A stretch of DNA of 64,000 bases from Psilocybe azurescens (Eukaryota > Basidiomycota > Agaricomycetes > Agaricales > Agrocybaceae), in NCBI GenBank assembly GCA_023853785.1, contig JAJIRX010000569.1, positions 248,001 through 312,000 on the forward strand, written 5' to 3'. Every line of letters starts with the position of its first letter. Position 1 is the stretch's first letter. The notes beneath the pieces are model-generated. The model saw only the letters and a program-made list of their open reading frames with translations, ran no database searches and was not told the DNA's origin. Shown here piece by piece: positions 12,024-23,871 of this stretch. The position numbers were made by a program, and so were the translations under genes.

Positions 12024-13016
12024 TCACTGCCTAGGTACTGACGTCTGTGGAGTTGCCTCCAGTCGACTTAAAGTGACTTCCAGTCTCTGGGCCCTGTCAG
12101 CGTTTTGTATTTCATCCCATTCATCATCCCTGCTGACATAACTCAGACGACTTGGTGTTCCGTTAGGAGTCTGTGATGGTGGTGCTTGGCTATGGGCTGA
12201 GATAGGTCGTTGTGCCCTGAGACTGTTCCGCAGATAACCGGCTAATAAGAGGGTACTGCCTCGTGTGTTTCCATAAGCAGGTGGGGGAGGTGCAGCGATA
12301 AGATGGTCTTCAACGTCTCCGGTTCCTACTCCGCTTTGCGCAAGAGCAGCAGCATACGTCGGGATTGGTGGTCGGTTCCAAGGAGCGAATGCGATACCGG
12401 TTTCAGGGCTCATAGGAATGCGTCGGTGGCGCGGTAGGATCTCTCCAGGATGAAGATAGCTATACCGTTCGCCTCGCAACCGAAAGAGCCGTCGTTCCAA
12501 ATAAATGAGTTGCCCGAGAGTTGCGAGAACGAATACGACGTGAACGAAGACGCTTGACGATTGTCCTCCTGGAGAGTTTCCGCCATTCGATACGCGCGAC
12601 ATGAGTCGAGCTGCAAATATCCATCCTACAACGGTCCCTGCGAGCAAAAGTAGCTGGATAGTGAAAATGAGCAGGGTAATGGATTGTACTCCGCCAAATG
12701 ACACTGATTTGAGGCCCAGTATACTGGATGACTTAGTAATAGAGCTCGGGGATGGTGGGCTTTCGATAGAAGGTGGAGGAGCTTCCGCTGAGCCAGTATC
12801 CACGGAAGTAACTGGTGGTGATGAATGGTCTCTATCAGCTGGATGCCGCGCTGGGAGACTTGAAACTGCTGCATCCTGCGTCCGCTGTAGAGGAACATGC
12901 ACGCCCTCTACGTAACCAATCTCTCCCCGCTTTGATGGCAGCGGCTCTGCTTGCGGACGCCTTTCAGCCGCAATTGCGACAGGTGGGGGTTGCTGTATTG
13001 ATTCTGTGGAAGACAT
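12024..13016 (-). CDS. Two-pass membrane protein, unknown function
   Basis: A single uninterrupted frame of 330 residues from ATG 13016, unusual in this intron-rich window. Residues 1-105 are Pro/Ser-rich and disordered. Two hydrophobic helices follow at about 111-137 (QSITLLIFTIQLLLLAGTVV) and 155-174 (SVFVHVVFVLATLGQLIYL), then a long cytosolic-looking Pro/Ser-rich tail. The end is an amphipathic charged segment (DEWDEIQNADRAQRLEVTLS) that may form a coiled coil. I do not recognise a family. The composition resembles fungal membrane adaptors, but no function can be assigned. Confidence 0.75.
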   Translation of the reverse strand: MSSTESIQQPPPVAIAAERRPQAEPLPSKRGEIGYVEGVHVPLQRTQDAAVSSLPARHPADRDHSSPPVTSVDTGSAEAPPPSIESPPSPSSITKSSSILGLKSVSFGGVQSITLLIFTIQLLLLAGTVVGWIFAARLMSRVSNGGNSPGGQSSSVFVHVVFVLATLGQLIYLERRLFRLRGERYSYLHPGEILPRHRRIPMSPETGIAFAPWNRPPIPTYAAALAQSGVGTGDVEDHLIAAPPPPAYGNTRGSTLLLAGYLRNSLRAQRPISAHSQAPPSQTPNGTPSRLSYVSRDDEWDEIQNADRAQRLEVTLSRLEATPQTSVPRQ

Positions 13017-14432
13017 GATGGTTGTCGACTACTGGATAATGAAATGAAGCGACCTGCGCGAAAGGTGAAAAATATACAAGAGAGCACTGCTCTGAGGGGT
13101 CAAGAGAGAAAGAGCGGAATCCTGTCGACGTATGAGAACAACAACGCTGGACGACGTTGAGACAAGAAACCAGTCGACCAGCGCTTGTGACTGATGAACT
13201 TTGAACAGGGTGTTACACATCCATCATCCGTCACACTGTTGTGCATGGCAACGGCGACAATATAGTATGTAGGTGGGTTGACTGGGAGCGTTTTGGCATG
13301 GAGAAAGCTTTATAACCAGTTCTAACGGTAGCAGACGGTAGCTCACTGAGGAAATCTTACGGTGAGCGCGTATGTTGACCTATATTGAGCTATATTGAGG
13401 CATTCTCCTTGTTAGGCTAGGGACGATCAATGCGCCATTATAGCCAAATTTGGTTGTCGTAATCAGATCTTCTTTGACCTTTGCTCCCAAGTATGTTAAT
13501 GACATCGCGAAAATACAAATCGTAGATGCACATACGTTGCATGTGTTAGAGCTCTTCGCCATGCTGTAAGCCTGCGGAAACAGTGATGCCCTTGCACATG
13601 CATCACTCTCGGTGAGGGCATGGTTGATCGCTGAGCAATGCGGCGGCGAGTAAACCAATTGCCCTCGGATCTTCACAAAAATTCTCCATCCAAAATACGT
13701 CGCACAAGGAAGTTAAGCAGCTCCGACTTGAGGGACCCGACCAGTTAAAATTTTTAGAAGCGCACAAGCAAAGCAAAGAGTTAGTCCCCCAAATCTACAA
13801 GACTTGAAATCTTGAGATGAAACGAGGATCTGAAGAATCCATTTGAAAAAAGAAACATATTCCAAAATTTCTACGAACTCGCCGTCTCACAAGTTCCGGC
13901 CAGTTGAGCTCCGTTCCGTCTAACGTTGACATATTCCAGCAGGTAGGATGCTACAGGTCGTCGCATACCGTAGCGTTCAAGCAAAAACGGCAAGCCAATG
14001 GGTGATAGCGTCTACTGCGGGTTAGATGGCGTCGTAGCACACGATGTCGTGTGCAGCTTTGAGCGAGTGTGAAGACGAGAAAGTTCGGAAGATTGACGTC
14101 ATCGACAGGTTAGTTCATGGTCCGTAAAATACAAATTATGGAGAACCTGAGAAGCCAGCAACAAACGTGCTTATGCCAGTAAATTAAATCGTGATCTAAG
14201 AGGATCTAGCCTGACCAAAAATTGCAAGACATACACTTAAGCGCTCCAGTCTCCGGCGCTTGAAGTCGGAAATTGCTTGCAGAATTCCAAATGGCAAATG
14301 TCACTCTCACCCTCTTTCACCACAAGGCGCCATACTGGACCATTATGGAGCAATATCAATGCTTCCACTATGATGCACTTAGGAGTCATGACTGTTGTAC
14401 TAGTCAAGCGTGCGCGTGGTGGTTGATAAAGA
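13017..14432. other. Intergenic, no gene recognised
   Basis: 1.4 kb with only short chance ORFs. It contains the promoter of the two-pass membrane protein. A 12-base string at 13709-13720 equals a piece of the 5S rRNA internal promoter, but flanking sequence does not match 5S RNA. Confidence 0.4.
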
Positions 14433-16408
14433 TTAAGATTCGGAGATGCGCCTCCTATCGCGCAGTGGGGCGTAGCGAACGCCTATAAGTCCGACTTGGG
14501 CTTTCGGCTCTTCTCGGGGTATGATCTGACCCAAATCGACCACAGTATAGAACGCGAAAGTCTTGACCTCGGTAGGCTTCGAGGATGCCTTAGATGGTCC
14601 GTCCATGTCATTGCTTTCGGTGGGTGTAGGGTCGTCTGAATGGTATGTATAAGACACCAGCATATTAAACTGCATACAATCGTCAGGAAACACCGATGTT
14701 CGAAGACAAGCTCGCGACCGACCTTAACATTCCCTCTGGCCTCTTTCCCAATTACGACCTCTCCTCCTACCAGAGTAACATTGGCCCGTTTTTCCAAGAC
14801 ACCGACTGTACGTGCTTTGCCTCTTGAATCGGTCTCTTTGAGACGCCCGACGCCATCGTCATCGTCACCAAACATATCGTCTTCGTCTTCATACTCCCAA
14901 GCTTCCGCATACGCAGCTACTGAAAAGGAAGAATTAGGTAGCGAGATGGCAAAAGGAGGTCGGCGTGCTTTTTCGGGCGTGCCGCCTTCTTTCACTGGAG
15001 CAGTCGAGATGTGCATTCGTTGGACAGACAATCTGACGGTGATTTGGTCGTAAAGGGGATTGCTCAATGCGAGATGGAATGGATAGGTTTTTCCTGCGTG
15101 CATAGCTCCAGCGCTGCTGTCGTCGACGACGGCCGATATTGATTTTCCAAGAGATTTCTTTGCTGCATCTGATGTAAGGCGTTGTGCATGAGGAAGCGAT
15201 ACCGTAATCGCTGGGAGGTAATTTGCAGCGACGAGCTTGATTTTGTACCGCACCGATTGGGCCTTCTGCTCTGGTTTGATCAAGATATGTGTGCAGGCTG
15301 GACATCGTTTCGATCGTTTTGAATGAAGAGGTATTCGGAGAGGCTTGAGTTCGCTGATTCTCTGTGAGAATTAAACGCGCCACAGAATATGGACCGCCTA
15401 CCTTGTTTGCAACGGTGTAGCCCAGCTATTAACCCATCTCTGCTCCAGTGTCGAAATCTGGCTAATATCTTCCAGATGGCTCATGAGATCAACATCTGCC
15501 TCCCCACCCCCTATCCCTAGAACACTGGCCTTTGAAATTTCAACGCGACTCCGATATTCTGTCATCTCGTCTTTGTTTACACTCTTGTCTTTGCTGCTTC
15601 CTCTTCCTGACATGCTCCTCGTTAACGGGTTGTATTTGCCAACGCCCGGAATATCGCGAGCTAAAGCGGCAGCAGCGGCTGTAATAGAATTTGAATGGGT
15701 ATGGTGTGAGTGCGCCGTACTGCTTCCATGAGCAGCCGGATGACTGGGGTTTGTAGAAGAGGAAAGTGATGATGCACGTATGAAAGGCTCGAAGTGTTCC
15801 TTCAGACGCTCGAATTCCAATGAATCAGGAGCAGAATCTTCAAATTTCTGTAGTTGCGCTATCATGCGGGGGTCAATCCTTTGTATCAAATAATCATAAG
15901 CGTTGGAAAGAGTTACCAGCGAGACCTGTAGGTTTCTCGAATGTGATGCCCACTTCAGCAGAATCCCACCGGCAATGATTGCAATAAAGAAAGAACGGCG
16001 GCTCATTGAGTGCACTTATTGGAATCGGCAAACGACCGTCGCCTGTATCCGGAGGGTCCGAAGGTACCACCGAAAGAGTGTTGCGGCAATTAGGACACAT
16101 GAAGCAATTTCGAGCGCATCTAAACACGCCTTTTCAGGACAACTAATAACATGAAACGATACATGAGCTGCTTACCTATTCTTCTCGGCGCGTACACTAG
16201 CGCTTGGAACTTCGAAAAGGCAATTTGGACAGTAGTATGAGCTGACTTCCACGGAAACACATCTATTGCACCGGATAGAATCGCATTCTTCGCAGAAGAA
16301 AAGGGTGTGTAAAGGATGAAAGCTGTAAGATGATGAGGGGAGATGTGGTGGTGGTGGAAGTGGTGAAGCTGAAAGACAGGGACAATGATATTGAATGCTA
16401 GGAGCCAT
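14433..16408 (-). CDS. Dynactin subunit 4 (p62)
   Basis: Pointed-end subunit of dynactin, the cofactor that links dynein to cargo and the cortex. It starts at ATG 16408. The N-terminal cysteine region typical of p62 is clear: FFCEECDSIRCNRCVS, YYCPNCLFEVPS, CARNCFMCPNCRNTL and FLYCNHCRWDSAEVGI, which together can bind zinc. The middle has a helical segment and Ser/His-rich linker; the C-terminal half (KIKLVAANYLPAITVS through VKVGRELVFEHR) is the beta-rich domain, ending with FAFYTVVDLGQIIP. Near 14693-14694 the frame must change for EHR to continue into VFPDDCMQFNMLVSYTY; one additional G in the GG pair would do so. A 24-nt intron there would be too short. The family call is firm. Confidence 0.85.
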
Positions 16409-16621
16409 TATAAGTTTCTAAAAAGTATATACAGTATTATATACTATAGGTACAAACTTGGGCAGCAAGTCAGTCTTTTGTGATTATTATCTGCAGCACG
16501 TGCTCGACGCGTTGATTCAATTTAAAATTAGCCTTATGGTTCATTGTTCAAGTTGTTCGGCTTTGCCATGGGACGTCCTCTATTCTCTACCCGGTACCAC
16601 ACTCCGGTAACGGCGGATTCG

Positions 16622-18884
16622 TCGACCACTCGATATATTACTTCGACACTTTGTACAGTTTTGGTTGCAAGAACATGCCAAATGACCGGTCCACTGCTAC
16701 AACCCGAGTCTTAGCCGGCAACCGTAATCCAGCAGCCAACAGAGGTCTAGCACCTGCTGCTTCGTTCTCCGATGTTCTAAAAGACCTGTCCGTCAACGAC
16801 GAAGGTGAAATGGCTCCCAAACACGCGTCAGAATTGCTATCTCACTCAAAAAAATTTCATCCCAGGGGTGGATACTTGGGTGAGGCCAACACCTCCGAGA
16901 TCCAATGGAACCAGACCGTATATCAGTGAGCTTTGTTCTTTGGCTTTGGCTTGAGGTATCATGGTTTACAAAACCCACCAGAATTTCAGAGCATCGATAT
17001 TACGGAAAGCAGTCGTACTGTTGAAACTTCGGAATTACACCTCTTTGGCGTCACCAAAGTCAGCGAGCAGTTGTACATGAAAATTCAGTCGTAACCATTC
17101 ATTGTGACTCGTAGGCTGGCTATTCGATACTAACTCGTGTCCTGGGATTTGAGCACTATTTTTACTATCCCGCACCTTCTGGTTTATTAGAAGCCGACCT
17201 CGAGCCTCTGTGTAACTATGCGAACGTTGGTCCTTTATCAAACTCAGCGGGCATGCTGACTAGATACTAAATTGTTTGGCTTACAGGCTCTTCTAACACC
17301 CTCTGCGATTGGGCGACCATCTAATCTACCTATCCAAAGAATTGAACTTGGGCCGCAGAAAACTACCTCAACAGCAAGAGAATCTCCCTACTTGAGGATT
17401 TATTTATCGAATCACAACGAAATGGATAGAGTTCAAGATATGTCATCACTTACTCTCAGTCATACAATATCTCTTATCTAGCTTCCAATACGCATCTTCA
17501 ACTCTGGGAAATGCCAATATCGAAACCTGTTTCGTTCGCGCCAAGGCTCATGCGAAGCTCAAGTTCCGTATCATCTGCGGTTTATGGTAGACACTGGAGT
17601 ACGTGCCTCTCATCGGCACAATATATCTTACAGGTATAAGTTTAACACCACGTTTCTTTTCTATAGATCAACGCAATGTCGTGGTTGAAGCTGGCCGCCG
17701 ATAAATACGAAGTCGTCCCGGAAGCCAGGAGAATATCCATTTGTCAATTGGAAGTGTCAATACAATATGAGTACGTCGCGTTATTTTCCAGGTCAATAGG
17801 TTGCTTACCATACCCTGCAGCGATGAACACATTATGTTGTGCTCTACACCAGACAATAGGGAGCTGTTTGCTCCGTTGCGCATCCTGAGTTTCGATATTG
17901 AAACGCATGTTCCCCTAAGCGGAGCATTTCCTACTGCTGTGAAAGACTCCGTCATACAGATAGGAAACATGGTCTCTACTTTTGGTACGATTCACTATAT
18001 TGCTATTCTTCTATTAGGCTAAGCTCGTAATGTATAGGTCAAACCAACCCGTCTATACGAGTAGTATTTACTGTTGACTCGTGCTCTCCTATTGATGGAG
18101 CGCAAGTGCAATCTTTCAAAACCGAAACCGACATGTTGCTTGCATGGAAGAAATTTATCCTCGAGGTCGATCCAGACATTATTACTGGATACAACATCAC
18201 TAAATTCGACATACCGTACATCTTGAATCGCGCTAGTGCGCTTGGTCTGACCCAGTTCCCGTATCTTGGAAGACTCAAATGTGAGTGACTCTCCGGTGTC
18301 TTCCATTCATGAATCTCATCGCATCGTCACTGTTAGCTTGGCGTCAGGTTTTATCTGCTCCATTCGCGAAGATAGATCAATTTTCAGACTGTCCAGGATA
18401 CAATGGGCGCTTGCTTCTCGATGTCTTCAACCACATCCGCGATAACTACCCGGACTTGAGGGAATCTGGCAAAAGCAAATTGAACAACGTTTCAAAAATG
18501 TTTCTCGGGGATCAGAAAGAAGATCTACCCTACAACCAGATTCCAGTTCTGCAGAGCGGCAATGCAGATACTCGGCGGACTCTTGCGATATACTGCCTGA
18601 AGGTAAGGTTTGCGGATGTCCTAGTTTGCTGGTTTACGACTGACAGAGATTGCTTCTAGGATACATACCTTCCGCTTCGTCTGCTTACCAAACTTGAATG
18701 CTTAGAGAAAGAAATCAAAGCAGCTAAGGAGGCTCACGTTCCCTTCAATGCGATGCGGGAGAGGTCGTCTCTAAAGCGTCTTTCGCAAAGACTGCCGTAA
18801 TGCTATTGCGAGGGATTATATTCTTGTTGATCCGCGGGAATTCTTCAAACCCGAAGTGAAGACGCCACGCAACGGTCTGTAGTA
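16622..18884 (+). pseudogene. DNA polymerase delta-like fragment: N-terminal and 3'-5' exonuclease domains only
   Basis: The sequence resembles the catalytic subunit of Pol delta (family B). Pieces in order: a linker like WVRPTPP near 16874; FQSIDITES..LHLFGVTK near 16985-17060; PIQRIELGPQK and PYLRIYLSNHNEM at 17320-17430; RFMVDTG, then MSWLKLAADKYEVVPEAR near 17675; ILSFDIETH (Exo I); ITGYNITKFDIPYILNR (Exo II); LAIYCLKDTYLP (Exo III, YxxxD across an intron); and VPFNAMRERSS. All three exonuclease motifs are intact and separated by plausible introns. After a frame break near 18780 the match runs on for about 25 codons (YILVDPREFFKPEVKTP) and then stops. No palm motif (SLYPS, YGDTDS) follows, and the 5' part contains stops. 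Most likely a truncated paralogue; an exonuclease-only protein is possible. Confidence 0.7.
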
Positions 18885-20018
18885 GACTCGAAGGAGGCTG
18901 GTGAATGGTAAAATATAGCATAGGTGAACATAATCTGGTCCTGGATGCCAATAGGCACTTTGATCGGAGTTCGTCTGTACTGACATAAGTTGAGTAGGCA
19001 ATGTAAAATGAATATCTAATCCACTTCTTCCAATAGTTTCCCTGAATAACTTGCAGCCTAGCTGTGAGTGTAATGGCCTGTCGTTGAAATTGTTAAAGCA
19101 GCTCGACGGTGTTGCTGTTGCAACTTTTTGTCTGTCCTGAAGAGTTGCCCTTGACCCGAAAGGTACTCTAATATGACGTCATGATTCGCTTACTTCACAT
19201 TGCCTTTACCGGCCCCTTTTTCTGAGTCAAAACTTTTGCCTTGCTTTTGCCAGTACTTTCAAATTGTTGACTCTCGCGGTGAGTTCAGGTGCTTACTCCT
19301 TTTGAGTGATCTTGCTGTTGGGGAACCTGCAGACCACTTGTGATATAGTCTCTGAATCTTCTTTCAGCTGTGCACAAGCAACATAGTACTAGTCCTGATG
19401 CACGGTTAACCTAAGCTGATTAGATTATGCTCTCCACGCGGTACTTCCATAGAATCACTCTGACTTGTCCAATATCAGTGGAATAGCATCCAATCGCCGT
19501 GCAAGACTCCAAGCACTCAAAGCCTCCACTTTTGGACCGCTTCTCCGTCCTGCGTCCGTTGGATCCCAACTCGGGGTCAAACTTGCCAATTCATTCTTTC
19601 TCTCAACGCCCAGACTCTAATGCTCATAGGCTGTTTCAGGTGGTCATAGAATTATACCTATGATCAGCAATATTACCAATGTGAGCTTTATTCATCGAGT
19701 ATTTGATCCACTTCATAGAACTTCGATTCCTAGACTCAGATGCATATCCTGCAGAAGAATGACAGTATCTCGAGTGTGATTCCCGTACTTGCGCCTCGTA
19801 GTTATAACATTCAGTTCTGAATGACGGAAAGCGCATACATCGCCTTCGGATATCCTAGTGACTCGATGACCTACCACTTATTTAAACAATAAAGTAAGCT
19901 TCTTTCGTTTCCCTAAAATGAGAACTGCATGATGTGTTCGGCTATCATCTTTCCATTTTTCCCACACATTTCTGTATATGAACATGGACGATCTCTTAAT
20001 CAGCCTTAACCCACCGCT
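18885..20018. other. Intergenic between polymerase fragment and epoxide hydrolase A
   Basis: 1.1 kb with no gene I can support. It would be where polymerase palm coding should lie if the upstream fragment were complete; none was found in any frame. Confidence 0.4.
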
Positions 20019-21650
20019 ATGTCAACCAACGCCGTACCAGATACCATCATCACACCTTTCAAAATCAACATCCCAGATGAACGTATCGAATTCTTGCACA
20101 AGAAGCTCGCTTTGACGACTCTTCCTGACGAGCTGGAGGATGCAGGACGCGACTATGGGGTCCCGCTCGCAGATGTGCAGCGCTTAGTCACACGCTGGAA
20201 GTCGGGGTACGATTGGAGGAAACATGAGAAAGTACTGAACGACGAATTACCGCAGTTCCAGATGGATATCGATGTAGACGGGCATGGAACTCTCAAGATC
20301 CACTTTGTGCATAAGAAGAGTGAGGTTGGCGGTGCTATACCACTTCTGTTTGTCCATGGCTGTAAGTACTTGTTGGGAAATAATTGAAAACTTGGCCAAT
20401 TCATATAATGATTTTCTCTATAGGGCCTGGCAGCGTCATCGAAGTTCGTAAGATCCTACCATTATTAACCCAAGGATCCCCCGACCAGCCTGCGTTCCAC
20501 GTCGTTGCTCTCGGTTTGCCTGGATACGGCTTCTCTGAAGCTCCCAAAAAAGAGGATTTGGTTTCAGCCAGTACGCCGAGGTAATGAAATTCAGACTCAA
20601 TCGCGTAAAAAGTCTCTGCAAGACATACTGAAGTCACATTCTAGGTCGGAAACAAATTGATGCTATCACTGGGATATGAACAATATGGTAAATGCTATGT
20701 AATTGATGTCTGTCTTTGTGACTTAACCGAAATCATATCTCTAGTGACTCAAGGAGGAGACTGGGGATACATCGTACGTTGATTTTTGAACTTGGTTTCC
20801 TTCCTGCATCTGATGATAATTCTAAGGTTACACAAAGAATCGCTAGCTTATACGGAGGAAAACACAGCAAGGCATGGCATACTAATTACGAGGGGGCAGA
20901 ACCAGGTCGGTCAGTATTTGAAGCATTCAGTGACTTAGAAATAAATTTATCCAATTTTTTCTAAATAAATTCAGGGCACCTCCAAATCTACTTTCTCAAC
21001 CTCGCGCATATTTAAAGAACCTGCTAACTAGTTATACGCCATTCGAGAAGGCAGGCTTAGAGAGAACAGCTTGGTTCCAGACACAAGGGATGGGATATTT
21101 TATGGAGCAATCAACCCAACCACAAACGATTGGTTACAATCTAGCCGATTCTCCTGTTGGTCTTCTTGCTTGGATTTACGAAAAATTAGTCAACTGGACA
21201 GATGAATATCCTTGGGAAGACGATGAAGGTTCGATCATGTCAAGTTCCTTGAAATACAGACCCCAAACTAATGCCACAATGCCCGATAGTTTTGACATGG
21301 GTGTCGATTTATTGGTTCTCGACTGCTGGCCCTGCAGCATCAGCGAGAATTTACTATGAATATATGAAGGAAAAGCCCGTGGCTTCTCCAACAATTCCTC
21401 ATGGGGCGTCTATTTTCCCTAAAGACATATACGTTGTTCCGCTCTCGTGAGTATTGGATTGCTTTTATGACAGCTTGCTCAGTGCTAAGAGACATATTCG
21501 AGCTGGACCAAAACTCCGTACAGAGTATTCGAGGCTGAGCATGCCAGAGGAGGTCATTTCGCTGCGCACGAAAAACCTAACGAACTTGTAGGAGATCTGA
21601 GAAAGATGTTCGGCAGAGGCGGACCAGCATTTGGGGTTGTCGAGGAGTAA
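20019..21650 (+). CDS. Epoxide hydrolase, copy A (EHN + alpha/beta hydrolase)
   Basis: Microsomal-type epoxide hydrolase that adds water to epoxides to give diols; such enzymes detoxify or act in secondary metabolism. It starts at ATG 20019. Residues about 10-105 are the EHN domain ([19 protein letters not shown]..). The hydrolase core follows: [19 protein letters not shown] (oxyanion HGWPG, split by an intron), [14 protein letters not shown], the nucleophile elbow VTQGGDWGY, lid sequence [21 protein letters not shown], and the catalytic His in [12 protein letters not shown]. It has about eight short introns. First-exon DNA is almost identical to copy B at 23872, pointing to a recent tandem duplication. 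The substrate is unknown. No signal peptide is evident. Confidence 0.88.
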
Positions 21651-22058
21651 ACAAGGCTATTAGCCAAACAAAACGTTTCCGTGGTTGGCATTCTTCTATG
21701 CGGTCTAAATCCTGCAAAACTTGCTATGCCTCAAAAGCTATGTTTCGGAATCGGTATTATTGAAGTTGAAGCGACAGTGCAAGTTTGTAGTGTGCCGTTT
21801 CTGTAGTCAAGTTTGAATAGTATCATACAGGTCACTCAACTGGAGGACTTGCAGCTTGCAGGTACAACCGAGCCTTTTGACCGAGAAGGTACTCATGACA
21901 CCACGAGAATTTGACCATCCAATATCCAACCTCTATCTATACGATATACAAGAAGGATACAATGTGGTGTCCGTAATTCCCAGTCGACGACCTTTGCATA
22001 AGCCGAGCCTCATCCCATCCTGGAAGTAATGTGTCAATGCATAGCAGATGCGAGCAAA
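21651..22058. other. Convergent intergenic spacer
   Basis: About 400 bases between the 3' ends of epoxide hydrolase A (plus) and the deaminase-like gene (minus); nothing else seen. Confidence 0.4.
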
Positions 22059-23730
22059 TTAGAATGGCGTGCGTATGGAAGTTGAAATAGTACCAGTGGA
22101 GTGCAATGCAAGGTGTTCAATACACCCAATCGATCGAAGGATGGAAATGTTCAGAGACATGGTCCAGACTAGGACTGTGACTAAAACAACGTTGACAGTG
22201 TTTCTACCGTTCTGACTGTCGATGGAGTGAAGAGAGCCCGAAGACAGGCGGCGTGCCTCATACTGCATCACGACATCAACAAGCACCTTTCGCAAACGAC
22301 CTCCAACGCTTGTAATAAAGCTTGTCAAGACCGCCTCTGGAGTCCATATGGGTAGAGTACAAGGCGTAATGGTGTTGTGGAAGCCTCGTACGATGATTTT
22401 GCCACCTTCGGGTTCTAATGGTGGAGATACCCCCAGCAGAGTGGGCAGCAACGTTTTGATATTCCAATAATCGAGTCCGAATGCTGTGGCCACGAAGTGT
22501 GAGCATCCAAAGACAAAAAGCTTGAGTAAGAGAATAACCCACCTCAAATTCTCTGAGTATAGGGCCATATCGTGGGTCACTCATTAGAACCGTCCTCACA
22601 TCTTTGTCGAGAATGCTCGCAAGACAAGCTTCGCAGTGAAGCGCGCCAGAGAAATTGGCAGCCTTATCGAGTGTAAACGGTATCGTCAAATTTTCCAGCT
22701 CATTCTCGAATTTTTCGACCTGTTCCCGAATTAAATCAGATACAAATTGCATCTTTTCTGGTTGCTCCGAGTGGAATGCCTCCTGAATTTGACTCCACTG
22801 CGGCAGTTTAGAAAATCTCTTCTGAAGCTTGTTGAAGTTGGTAGGAGGTTTGGCCCATTGCGTCAAAAACTGTTTGAACAACTCAATGTCGTTGCGGAGC
22901 TGGCTCTGCTTCCTCTCAATTTTGTCCAGGGCTTCAAAGATCTGCTTGTTTTCTATCTTTAATGTGTCTGCAGATGGAAAGAGGTTGGGCTTTAAGAGGA
23001 GGTGCCTCAATGAAGGTAATACGGGTTTACCCACAGTCGGGGGATCAAAATCCTGAACTACGTGTAGAGAATGTCGACGGAATCGATATGAATCACCATC
23101 AGCTGCATCCAGTCTCTGAAGATTTTGTTGAGGGTTTTGGTGTCGATTCACCTGGATGATTTGGATGAGACCGAGGCGCGTCGATGGCGAATAAATCGTC
23201 GTCATCTCCAACAAGCTGTTCCACATCCGGGGCAGGGGTGTCGGAAGAGTTCTGCTCGACACACTCTGCTTCTTTGAGTTGATCTTGAATGGTTTCTAGA
23301 TGCAGTTGAAAGGCTCTGCCTTTCAACTAGGAGCAATAGCTATAGACATATGGTGCAGATAGTGGATTCGTAAGGGTTGAATGTCGGGAATCTCCTCCAA
23401 ACTGCGAGGTAGACACGTAATGCATATTGTCGAGATGATTATGTACGTAAGAGGACAGCGAGTAGATTTGGCGCTTGGCATTATCAGCGCGTCACTGTTT
23501 AATATTGAACTCCGGAGACAGCTCCCCGAATTCACGCAAGCTGGTCTCTGCTGGACTAGTGACTATACTGTCCAAAATTTGCTCTTGCAGCCATACCTTT
23601 TCTTTTCCAGTCGCGTCCCCGTCCTTCATCCAGGCTCTGATCCACTCTCCGGCAGTCGAATCATGAGATCTTGATGCATCTCCTACAGTGCTCGTCGGGA
23701 CGATGCCTTCCGTTTTGTCAATTGTGATTC
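22059..23730 (-). CDS. OTT_1508-like deaminase domain protein (Agaricomycete family)
   Basis: Member of the large, poorly characterised fungal family with a C-terminal deaminase-type zinc fold. The N-terminal part is helical (EALDKIERKQSQLRNDIEL, then FVSDLIREQVEKFENELENL). The active-site histidine/glutamate motif is GALHCEACLASIL. An intron (donor GTGGGT, acceptor CCACAG) lies just before the cysteine motif IIGISKRCCPLC. The frame then changes at the five-C run 22430-22434 (G run on the coding strand); one more base would join the motif to the conserved tail IVRGFHNTITPCTLPIWTP. A further in-frame stop in the N-terminal part near 23500 may reflect an intron. The start is uncertain, somewhere at or above 23720. 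No substrate is known. The gene sits between two epoxide hydrolase copies. Confidence 0.65.
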
Positions 23731-23871
23731 GTTATCAATATACCTTATACTGTCGGAGCCGCATTACTTTAGAACCATGTTCGGTCATCATGGCTTTTCT
23801 ATTCCCACACCGTGTGGTATAAATTCATTGAGACCCTCTTTGGTCTACTTTAACCCAGCGCTATTATTGCT

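Noticed and set aside
13709..13720. String matching part of the 5S rRNA internal promoter
   Set aside because: Only 12 bases agree; the rest of the 5S sequence and its stems are absent on both sides.
22059..22580. Deaminase that has lost its zinc cysteines (unspliced reading FGCSHFVATA)
   Set aside because: That stretch is intron sequence. Splicing at CCACAG restores ISKRCCPLC.
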